Shown here one piece after another: positions 1-5,253 of a DNA stretch of 5,253 nt; position 1 is the first letter of the stretch, and each line of letters starts with the position of its first letter. Origin of the DNA: Collinsella sp. (GTDB lineage: Bacteria; Actinomycetota; Coriobacteriia; Coriobacteriales; Coriobacteriaceae). The position numbers and the translations under genes were made by a program. Location of the stretch: the NCBI GenBank assembly GCA_014871545.1, contig WGSR01000120.1, positions 1 to 5,253 on the forward strand, given 5' to 3'. Under the pieces are notes generated by a model, which did no database searches, had not been told where the DNA came from, and saw only the letters and a program-made list of their open reading frames with translations.

Positions 1-840
1 GTCAACGACCCGTCGTTGGTGTGGGAGCCCGAGACCTCGGTGGCGCTCGGCTTTGGCTTCCGCGTGGGCTTCTTGGGCCTGCTGCATATGGAGGTCGTCA
101 AGGAGCGCCTGGAGCGCGAGTTCAATCTTGACCTCATTGCCACGAGCCCCTCGGTGGACTATCACGTGTACAAGACCGATGGCGAGATGATCGATGTCCG
201 CAGCCCGCAGGATCTGCCCGAGGCTACGCGCATCGAGCGCATTGAGGAACCCTACCTCAAGGCAAAGATCATCTGCCCGCCTGAGTACACGGGTGCCGTC
301 ATGCAGCTCGCCATCGAGCACCGCGGCGTTACGACCGACATGATCTACCTGACGAGCAAATCGGTCGAGATGCGCTTCGATATGCCGCTTGCCGAGCTCA
401 TCTTGGACTTCTTTGACCAGCTCAAGAGCCGTACCAAGGGCTATGCCTCGCTCGACTACGAGTTCAACGAGTACCGTCCCTCCGAGCTCGTTAAGCTCGA
501 TATCTTGCTTTCGGGCGACGAGGTGGACGCGCTGTCGTTTATCGTCCATAAGGACAAGGCCTACGGTCTTGCCCGCGGCCTGTGCGACAAGCTCAAGGAG
601 ATTATTCCACGCCAGCTGTTCGAGGTGCCCATCCAGGGTGCTATCGGCAACAAGATCATTGCCCGCTCCACCGTTAAGGCGCGCCGTAAGGACGTTTTGG
701 CCAAGTGTTACGGCGGCGATATCTCGCGAAAGCGCAAGCTGCTCGAGAAGCAGAAAGAGGGCAAGAAGCGCATGAAGGCCATCGGCTCGGTTGAGGTCCC
801 GCAGGAGGCCTTTATGGCGATCCTCAAGGTGGACGAGTAG
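1..840 (+). CDS. lepA: Elongation factor 4 (LepA), 3' part only
   Basis: EF4 is a ribosome-associated translational GTPase that resembles EF-G and acts in the cytoplasm during elongation or initiation. The frame is open from base 1 to the TAG at 838-840, giving 279 residues. Family members have about 600, so the GTPase domain and domain II lie upstream of the window. What remains covers the domain III/V region, including the hallmark FLGLLHMEV near fragment residues 24-32, and the LepA-specific C-terminal domain. The latter contains YGGDISRKRKLLEKQKEGKK at about 237-256, a basic signature found in LepA and not in EF-G, and ends in the typical EAFMAILKVDE. No frameshift is visible. The downstream dus gene starts 4 bases after the stop, suggesting cotranscription. 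An internal GTG at base 16 is not the start, because family homology continues upstream of it. The identification is very secure. Confidence 0.97.
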   Translation, partial: VNDPSLVWEPETSVALGFGFRVGFLGLLHMEVVKERLEREFNLDLIATSPSVDYHVYKTDGEMIDVRSPQDLPEATRIERIEEPYLKAKIICPPEYTGAVMQLAIEHRGVTTDMIYLTSKSVEMRFDMPLAELILDFFDQLKSRTKGYASLDYEFNEYRPSELVKLDILLSGDEVDALSFIVHKDKAYGLARGLCDKLKEIIPRQLFEVPIQGAIGNKIIARSTVKARRKDVLAKCYGGDISRKRKLLEKQKEGKKRMKAIGSVEVPQEAFMAILKVDE

Positions 841-844
841 GTCT

Positions 845-1888
845 ATGGCGCTTTGTGAATACAGTACGCGGTTGCTGGGTGCCTATGCCGAGCAGCCGTT
901 CCTTATGGCTCCCATGGCGGGCGTAACCGATCCCGCTTATCGCATCATGTGCCGCCGCCGCGGTGCCAATCTCGCCTATAGCGAGATGGTGAGCGTGGCG
1001 GGCCTTGCCTATGCCAGCAACAAGACCTGGCGCCTGGTGCTACCGGCCGACGAGGAGCAGCAGATTTGCGTACAGCTCTTTGGCTCCAAGCCCGAGCAGT
1101 TTGCGAGTGCCGTCGCCGCCGTCGAGGAGCGTGTGGGCGATCGCCTGTCATTGATTGATATCAACATGGCCTGTCCGGCTCGCAAGGTCGTTACTAAGGG
1201 CGAAGGCTCGGCGCTTATGCGCACGCCCGACCTGGCCGAGAAGATTGTCGAGGCAGCGGTGGGCGCGGCGCATGTTCCCGTGACCGTGAAGATCCGCAAG
1301 GGTTTTTATGCCGAGGACCGCAACGCCGCAACGTTTGCCCAGATGCTTGAAGGGGCGGGCGCCTCTGCAGTTGCCGTGCACGGTCGTTGTGCCACGCAGC
1401 TCTATACGGGCCAGGCCGATTGGTCTGTCGTCGATGAGGTTGCCGACGCCGTCGAGATTCCCGTGATTGGTTCGGGTGATGTGTTCTCGGCCGAGGACGC
1501 TGCTGAGCATCTGCAAGGCTCGGGTGCCAGCGCGGTGTTTATCGCGCGCGGCATCTACGGCAATCCGTGGGTGTTCGGTGATGCTCGCGCCCTTGCGCTC
1601 GATGGCACGCCGGTGCCGGCGCGTAGCTCCGTCGAGCGCTTAGACGCCCTGCGTGAGCACCTAACGCTGACGCATGAGCTCCTGCCGCTCATGTCGCGTG
1701 CCCGTACGTACGCAAGCTGGTACTTAAAAGGCATGCCCCATGCCGCCGCTTGGCGTGCCCATGTGGTGCGCTGCTCCACGTATGAGGAGTTCATGGCGCT
1801 GGTCGACGAGATCGAGCACGATGTGGTGGCCTGCGAGGCTGCCCTTTCCGCCGGCGAATCGGTGCCCCCTCATCCGCTGGAGGCTTAA
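845..1888 (+). CDS. dusB: tRNA dihydrouridine synthase, DusB type
   Basis: This FMN- and NADPH-dependent enzyme reduces specific uridines in the tRNA D-loop to dihydrouridine. The 347-residue product is close to the usual family length. Visible motifs in order are MAPMAGVTDPAYR at 21-33 (FMN phosphate/barrel entry), VQLFGSKPEQF at 76-86, INMACPARKV at 106-115 with the presumed catalytic Cys110, VTVKIRKGF at 146-154 with the FMN-contacting Lys149, VHGR at 178-181 with His179, PVIGSGDV at 206-213, and ARGIYGNPWVFGD at 234-246. A C-terminal helical RNA-binding region follows. The family usually has NMGCP, and here the Gly is Ala, a mild change. ATG at 845 was chosen because it gives the full N-terminus just after the lepA stop. 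An AAGGTGG at 826-832 inside lepA could act as a somewhat distant ribosome-binding site. Subfamily assignment (DusB rather than another bacterial Dus) is likely but not proven. Confidence 0.9.
   Translation: MALCEYSTRLLGAYAEQPFLMAPMAGVTDPAYRIMCRRRGANLAYSEMVSVAGLAYASNKTWRLVLPADEEQQICVQLFGSKPEQFASAVAAVEERVGDRLSLIDINMACPARKVVTKGEGSALMRTPDLAEKIVEAAVGAAHVPVTVKIRKGFYAEDRNAATFAQMLEGAGASAVAVHGRCATQLYTGQADWSVVDEVADAVEIPVIGSGDVFSAEDAAEHLQGSGASAVFIARGIYGNPWVFGDARALALDGTPVPARSSVERLDALREHLTLTHELLPLMSRARTYASWYLKGMPHAAAWRAHVVRCSTYEEFMALVDEIEHDVVACEAALSAGESVPPHPLEA
1879..1883 (+). promoter_or_regulatory. Ribosome-binding site of hemW
   Basis: GGAGG lies inside the last codons of dusB, with 7 bases between it and the GTG at 1891. 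It decides the GTG start, since no ATG is available in frame before the iron-sulfur motif, and it supports translational coupling of dusB and hemW. Confidence 0.75.
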
Positions 1889-1890
1889 GG

Positions 1891-3123
1891 GTGGCCGTTA
1901 CCGCGCTGTATGCGCACGTGCCGTTTTGCGCCCAAAAGTGCCGGTACTGCGACTTTGACTCGCGCAGTTTTGCTCCGTGCGACCTGAGCGCTGCGCTCGA
2001 TGTCTATTTTGAGCAGTTGTTCGCGCGCCTCGATGCTTTTGGCAAGGCTGGGGCCCTCGACCAGATCCGCACCGTCTATGTTGGCGGCGGTACGCCGTCG
2101 CTGGCGGGGGAGCGCCTGGTGGAGCTGGCGCGGCGTATTCGTGCGTGGTGCGCCCCCGTTGAGTTTACCTGCGAGGCCAATCCCGAGTCGCTGACCGCCG
2201 AGCTTGCCACTGCACTTGTCAAGGTTGGTGTCACACGCGTCTCTCTGGGCGTGCAAACGCTCGGTAACACCGAACTTACTGCCATCGGCCGTATTCACGA
2301 TGCCGATCGGGCGCTCGCTGCCATCGCGACGGTCAAGAACGCTGGGCTTGACGTGTCGTGCGACCTTATGTGCGGACTTCCCGGGCAGACCGCAGTGAGT
2401 TGGAAGCGCACGCTCGATGGCGTGCTGGCGGCGGCTCCGCATCATGTGTCGGTCTACCCGCTCACGCTTGAGGAGGGGACGCCCCTTTATCGCATGGCGT
2501 GCCGCGATGAGTCGCTCGAGCCCGACGAGGATTTTCAAGCTTCGTGCATGGATGTGGCGCGTGAGCGTCTGGGTGCGGCCGGCTATCATCCCTATGAGGT
2601 GGCAAGCTATGCGCTCGACGGCCATGAGTGCGCCCATAACATTGCCTACTGGACCGGACGGGGCTACCTGGGCCTGGGTCGTTCCGCCGCGGGCATGCTC
2701 GACGCCGAGGATTTCGACCGTCTTGTAGGTTTGTTCCCCGGCGTGTCTTCTCGAGGCGATTCGTACCGCGTGCGTCTGGTGCAACGTGACGATGTCGCGA
2801 CGGCGTTCGAGGCCGAATATCTGTCGCAGCGCGAGGCTGCGGCCGAAGACCTGATGCTTGCTTGTCGCATGACGCGCGGTGTCGCGTCCGACCTTTTGGT
2901 TCGCGCGGCTCGTGTCATCCCGGCCGATGAGCTGGCAGCTGCCTGCGATCGCGCGCTCGAATTGGGTCTTGCCACTTGGGTGCCCGAGACGCTCGGGGTC
3001 CATGAGGGGCCTTTCACTTCGGCAGATGTCGTCGCGCGCTATGTTCGAGCTCGTCTGGCGCCGACACACTTGGGCTGGCTCGATGGAAATGTTCTGTTCG
3101 AGCTGTTTTGGGATCTAGCTTAG
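1891..3123 (+). CDS. hemW: HemW-type radical SAM protein (HemN-like)
   Basis: The 410-residue product is a radical SAM protein of the HemW/HemN group. Cys13, Cys17 and Cys20 form the CX3CX2C [4Fe-4S] site. Cys20 is followed by Asp-Phe, so the extra cysteine of true HemN (CX3CX2CXC) is missing, which favours HemW, a haem-binding chaperone, over coproporphyrinogen dehydrogenase. Further motifs are YVGGGTPS at 63-70, CEANPESLT at 94-102, VSLGVQTLG at 117-125, DLMCGLPGQT at 158-167, LTLEEGTPLY at 191-200 and the HemW-like HN..YW at 249-254. A HemN C-terminal winged-helix-like domain follows, with a recognisable AAAEDLMLACRMTRG near 296-310. The start is GTG, two bases after the dusB stop, with GGAGG at 1879-1883 correctly spaced, so translation is probably coupled. 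Genes of this type are often misannotated as hemN. The region after YW reads GLGRSAAGM where the family normally has a GxGAH-like motif. Confidence 0.88.
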   Translation: MAVTALYAHVPFCAQKCRYCDFDSRSFAPCDLSAALDVYFEQLFARLDAFGKAGALDQIRTVYVGGGTPSLAGERLVELARRIRAWCAPVEFTCEANPESLTAELATALVKVGVTRVSLGVQTLGNTELTAIGRIHDADRALAAIATVKNAGLDVSCDLMCGLPGQTAVSWKRTLDGVLAAAPHHVSVYPLTLEEGTPLYRMACRDESLEPDEDFQASCMDVARERLGAAGYHPYEVASYALDGHECAHNIAYWTGRGYLGLGRSAAGMLDAEDFDRLVGLFPGVSSRGDSYRVRLVQRDDVATAFEAEYLSQREAAAEDLMLACRMTRGVASDLLVRAARVIPADELAAACDRALELGLATWVPETLGVHEGPFTSADVVARYVRARLAPTHLGWLDGNVLFELFWDLA

Positions 3124-3129
3124 GCCGCT

Positions 3130-3153
3130 CGGGTAGAATTACCGGAATATATA
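3130..3153 (+). promoter_or_regulatory. Possible promoter and small inverted repeat before the first dnaJ
   Basis: The 58-base gap after hemW holds TAGAAT at 3134-3139, five of six matches to the sigma-70 type -10 box. It is embedded in the perfect inverted repeat GGTAGAATTACC at 3132-3143. A second AT-rich element, TATATA, lies at 3148-3153. The only -35-like sequence seen, TTGGGA at 3108-3113, is 20 bases from TAGAAT, longer than ideal. No CIRCE (TTAGCACTC-N9-GAGTGCTAA) or HAIR (CTTGAGT-N7-ACTCAAG) element was found by eye. Read-through from hemW is an equally good explanation for expression. Confidence 0.3.
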
Positions 3154-3166
3154 CGCTGCTGTGAGC

Positions 3167-3172
3167 AGGAGG
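3167..3172 (+). promoter_or_regulatory. Ribosome-binding site of the first dnaJ-like gene
   Basis: A perfect AGGAGG stands 9 bases before the ATG at 3182. It favours that ATG over the GTG at 3161, which lies upstream of the site, and over the ATG at 3191, which would be 18 bases away. Confidence 0.85.
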
Positions 3173-3181
3173 TTGCCGCGC

Positions 3182-4285
3182 ATGGCGACGATGAACGAAA
3201 AAGATTATTACGAGATTCTGGGTGTCTCCAAGGACGCCACCTCGCGTGATATTCAAAAGGCCTTTCAGCAAAAGGCCCGCAAGCTCCATCCGGACGTCAA
3301 CAAAGAGCCGGATGCCGAGGAAAAGTTTAAAGAGGTTTCCGAGGCCTACGCCGTGCTTTCGGATGAGCAAAAACGTGCGCGCTACGACGCCATGCGCTCG
3401 GGCAATCCCTTTGCCGGTGCTCCTACGGCTTCGCCCTATGGTGGCGGCTACGCCGGCAACACAGGCTATGGCAATCCCTTTGAGGGCGGCTTTCCCTTTG
3501 GTGGCGCCTGGGGCCAGCAGCGTCGCGGCCAGGCTGCCTACAATCCCGAGAACGGCGCCAATGTGGTCGTCGATATCAAACTTGACGCCAAGGAGGCCAA
3601 GGGCGGTGCCCGCAAGACCGTCCGCTACACGCGTTTCGATACATGCGGACATTGCGGCGGCTCGGGTTCTGTCTCCTCCGAGCATGCCCATACCTGCCCG
3701 AGCTGCGGCGGCCGCGGCCACATCGACGTCGACCTGTCCTTCCTGTTTGGTGCGGGCACGTTTCAGTCAGTCTGCCCCGAGTGCGGCGGTTCCGGTAAGG
3801 TCGTCGCCGACCCCTGCCCCGATTGCGGCGGCAGCGGGCGGACCCGTGTGACCTCCGAGCAGACAATTGAGTTTCCTGCCGGCACGCACGATGGCGACGA
3901 GGTCCGCATTAGCGGCATGGGGCATGCTGGCACCAACGGTGCCGCGGGCGGCGACCTGGTCGGCCGCGCCCATGTTGAAGCCGAGCGCTTGGAAGGCAAA
4001 GCTCGTACCGGTTTTTACCTGATGGGCATCGTGGCGCCGTTTTTGGTGCTGTCGGCCATTTCGGGCGTGTTCTCGGCCTTTGCCGTGATGTGCTTTATTC
4101 CGTTTACCATGGGCCTGTTTATGGTGCTTTCGGACGGTGTGCTTCATCGTAGTCTGCTGTGGTGGAAGCGCGGTGCGATGCAGTTTGCCAACGGTTTTGC
4201 CAACGGCTTCATGTTCGCGCTCGTGTCGGTTTGGTTCGCGAGCTGCTCGCAACGTGCCATGCTTTCGCCCTACGCAATGCAATAA
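3182..4285 (+). CDS. DnaJ-like co-chaperone with C-terminal membrane segments
   Basis: J-proteins deliver clients to DnaK and stimulate its ATPase. This 367-residue protein has a J-domain at 7-69 with HPD at 36-38, and a Gly/Phe-rich linker at about 74-117. C-terminal domain I (about 126-150 and 224-270) is interrupted by a zinc finger with four CXXCGGXG repeats beginning at Cys155, 172, 198 and 212. Domain I ends normally in GGDLVGRAHVEAE. C-terminal domain II and the dimerisation helix are replaced by 278-318, a charge-free hydrophobic stretch long enough for a two-helix hairpin. A basic patch (R323, K329, R330) and another hydrophobic segment at about 339-355 follow, and the last dozen residues are polar. 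The J, zinc and client-binding parts would then face the cytoplasm. The linker lacks the DIF motif. Codon use stays GC3-rich through the junction, which argues against a frameshift. The gene sits between hemW and a normal dnaJ. The exact role is unknown. Confidence 0.92.
   Translation: MATMNEKDYYEILGVSKDATSRDIQKAFQQKARKLHPDVNKEPDAEEKFKEVSEAYAVLSDEQKRARYDAMRSGNPFAGAPTASPYGGGYAGNTGYGNPFEGGFPFGGAWGQQRRGQAAYNPENGANVVVDIKLDAKEAKGGARKTVRYTRFDTCGHCGGSGSVSSEHAHTCPSCGGRGHIDVDLSFLFGAGTFQSVCPECGGSGKVVADPCPDCGGSGRTRVTSEQTIEFPAGTHDGDEVRISGMGHAGTNGAAGGDLVGRAHVEAERLEGKARTGFYLMGIVAPFLVLSAISGVFSAFAVMCFIPFTMGLFMVLSDGVLHRSLLWWKRGAMQFANGFANGFMFALVSVWFASCSQRAMLSPYAMQ
3401..3482 (+). repeat. Direct 13-base repeat pair in the Gly/Phe linker
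   Basis: GGCAATCCCTTTG occurs at 3401-3413 and again at 3470-3482. Both copies encode GNPF (residues 74-77 and 97-100) in the flexible linker of the first J-protein. They may be remnants of linker expansion by duplication, or simply biased composition. Confidence 0.55.
4013..4246 (+). other. Membrane-domain coding part of the first dnaJ-like gene
   Basis: This stretch encodes residues 278-355 of the J-protein. Residues 278-318 contain no charged residue until Asp318 and include FYLMGIVAPFLVL and CFIPFTMGLFMVL. Residues 319-338 carry H322, R323, K329 and R330. Residues 339-355 are again hydrophobic (NGFMFALVSVWFASC). By the positive-inside rule I infer a hairpin with both ends cytoplasmic, then a third crossing that leaves the short C-terminus outside. 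Topology is inferred by eye. Confidence 0.75.
4184..4207 (+). repeat. Tandem 12-base repeat, two copies
   Basis: TTTGCCAACGGT is followed directly by TTTGCCAACGGC, 11 of 12 bases identical. In frame it encodes FANG twice, at residues 335-342, at the entry to the third predicted membrane segment of the J-protein. A small in-frame duplication is the simplest explanation. Confidence 0.7.
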
Positions 4286-4300
4286 CACCAAACCCTCTGT

Positions 4301-4345
4301 TTGCGGTCGGCCCAGCTTGGGTATAGGACGCACTGTGACAATAAT
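4301..4345 (+). promoter_or_regulatory. Possible promoter before the second dnaJ
   Basis: The 81-base gap between the two J-protein genes contains TTGGGT at 4317-4322 and AATAAT at 4340-4345, separated by 17 bases, a fair match in spacing and in the -10 box. An alternative pair is TTGCGG at 4301-4306 with TATAGG at 4322-4327, spacer 15. The short inverted repeat CCCA-GCT-TGGG at 4311-4321 overlaps both. No terminator-like hairpin with a T run, and no CIRCE or HAIR operator, is visible. The promoter is tentative. Confidence 0.3.
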
Positions 4346-4354
4346 GAAAGTCGG

Positions 4355-4359
4355 AAGGA
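4355..4359 (+). promoter_or_regulatory. Ribosome-binding site of the second dnaJ
   Basis: AAGGA, within GGAAGGA at 4353-4359, has 7 bases between it and the GTG at 4367. It supports GTG as the start. The nearby ATG at 4344 is out of frame with the J-domain. Confidence 0.7.
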
Positions 4360-4366
4360 TTCGGTC

Positions 4367-5253
4367 GTGTCGGAAAATAGGGATTACTACGAGGTGCTTG
4401 GCGTCGACAAGGATGCCGACGCGCGGACGATTAAGCGTGCGTTTCTAAAGAAGGCCCGTACCGTACATCCGGATGTTTCGGACGACCCCGATGCCGAGGC
4501 CAAGTTCAAGGAGCTCAACGAGGCCTATTCCGTTCTTTCCGATGAGCAGAAGCGTGCTAACTACGACCGTTACGGCACTGCTGACGGCCCTGGTGGTTCG
4601 GGTTACGTCGATATCAACGATATCTTTGGTGGCATGGGCATGGACGACTTGTTCTCGTCGTTCTTTGGCGGCGGTGCCGGCGGTGGCGCCCGCAGCCGTC
4701 GTGAGCGTCGTCGCGGACGTGACATGGCCCTCTCGCTTTCGGTGACCCTTGAGGAGGCGGCGCTCGGCTGCAAAAAGACGATCAGTTATGACCGCCTTGC
4801 TCCTTGCGAGGACTGTAATGGCACCGGTAGGGCAGAGGGCGCACAGGAAAAGCAGTGCGGCCGCTGCCACGGTACGGGCTATGTCACGACGGTTCAGCGT
4901 TCGTTCCTGGGCCAGGTTCAGTCTTCCTCGCCTTGCCCCGACTGCCATGGCGAGGGTACGGTTATCGACCATCCCTGCGAGACCTGCGACGGTCAGGGCC
5001 GCACGCCTTCGCACGAAAAGATCGACATCGATATTCCCGCCGGCGTTTCGACCGGTCGCCAGCTGCGCGTGAGCGGCTTTGGCGAGGCCGGCCTTCGCGG
5101 CGAGCTCTCGGGCGACCTGATTGTCAACGTGCGTGTTGCCGACCATGAGCGCTTTAAGCGCAACGGTGACGACCTGTACCTGGTGAGCGATATCTCGATT
5201 GCGCAGGCTGCGCTCGGCTGCGAGATCGAGGTCGAGGGCATTATGCCCGACGA
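4367..5253 (+). CDS. dnaJ: Chaperone protein DnaJ, 5' part (cut by window end)
   Basis: This is a conventional type I J-protein, co-chaperone of DnaK. From the GTG the frame stays open to the last base, giving 295 residues of an expected 370-390. The J-domain spans 5-67 with HPD at 34-36. The Gly/Phe linker contains DIF in VDINDIFGGMG (81-91) and a similar DDLF at 93-96, followed by an Arg-rich patch at 109-118. C-terminal domain I starts near 119. Zinc-finger repeats begin at Cys147, 164, 190 and 204. The 26-residue step between repeats 2 and 3, with VQRSFLGQVQSSSPCPDC, resembles actinobacterial DnaJ2, the form usually found near hrcA. Domain II begins with NGDDLYLVSDISIAQAALG and is cut off by the window. 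The J-domain matches that of the upstream paralogue at about 43 of 63 positions without gaps. The start is set by the ribosome-binding site at 4355-4359. Confidence 0.95.
   Translation, partial: MSENRDYYEVLGVDKDADARTIKRAFLKKARTVHPDVSDDPDAEAKFKELNEAYSVLSDEQKRANYDRYGTADGPGGSGYVDINDIFGGMGMDDLFSSFFGGGAGGGARSRRERRRGRDMALSLSVTLEEAALGCKKTISYDRLAPCEDCNGTGRAEGAQEKQCGRCHGTGYVTTVQRSFLGQVQSSSPCPDCHGEGTVIDHPCETCDGQGRTPSHEKIDIDIPAGVSTGRQLRVSGFGEAGLRGELSGDLIVNVRVADHERFKRNGDDLYLVSDISIAQAALGCEIEVEGIMPD

Noticed and set aside
1885..3069. A 394-codon open frame on the minus strand opposite hemW
   Set aside because: It is the antisense shadow of a GC3-rich gene. The product is low in complexity (Arg, Ala, His, Gly) with no recognisable domain, whereas the + strand has a full radical SAM protein.
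3014..3721. A 235-codon minus-strand open frame across the hemW end and the first J-protein gene
   Set aside because: It spans two well-supported genes in the opposite direction, has no visible family motif and no ribosome-binding site tied to a promoter.
3990..4285. Frameshift in the first dnaJ-like gene as the cause of the unusual C-terminus
   Set aside because: The other frames over this stretch contain no trace of C-terminal domain II. The frame in use keeps the local codon bias and gives a coherent hydrophobic protein, so it looks like a genuine coding region.
4286..4366. A rho-independent terminator between the two J-protein genes
   Set aside because: The only inverted repeat, CCCAGCTTGGG, has a four-base stem and no following T run.
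4137..4448. A 103-codon + strand open frame bridging the two J-protein genes
   Set aside because: It overlaps the membrane-domain end and the start of the second dnaJ in another frame. It has Cys/Arg-rich shadow composition and no family resemblance.
4445..5146. A 233-codon minus-strand open frame opposite the second dnaJ
   Set aside because: It is fully explained as an antisense shadow. The Ala/Thr/Val-rich product has no coherent domain, and the + strand encodes an intact DnaJ.

Overview
The window is a GC-rich, tightly packed bacterial segment with all genes on the + strand. The gene order and the zinc-finger spacing of the J-proteins point to an actinobacterium, most likely a Coriobacteriia member of the Collinsella/Olsenella type. 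The taxon is inferred from sequence character and was not checked by a search.

Layout: (1) 1-840, the 3' end of lepA (translation factor EF4); (2) 845-1888, a tRNA dihydrouridine synthase of the DusB type; (3) 1891-3123, a HemW-type radical SAM protein; (4) 3182-4285, a first DnaJ-like gene; (5) 4367 to the window end, a second, conventional DnaJ gene cut by the window edge. The first three genes are separated by only 4 and 2 bases and probably form one transcript. The two dnaJ genes follow gaps of 58 and 81 bases that could hold weak promoters. No tRNA, rRNA, mobile element, CRISPR array or convincing terminator was seen.

The genes deal with translation (EF4, tRNA modification), haem handling or radical SAM chemistry (HemW) and protein folding (two DnaK co-chaperones). 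In many Gram-positive bacteria lepA and hemW are followed by hrcA and then dnaJ. Here hrcA is absent from that position and a second J-protein gene sits there instead.

The most notable item is this first J-protein. It has an intact J-domain with HPD, a four-repeat zinc finger and C-terminal domain I. Where C-terminal domain II and the dimerisation region should be, it has about 90 residues with two to three predicted membrane segments. It looks like a membrane-anchored DnaJ derivative encoded directly before an ordinary soluble DnaJ.
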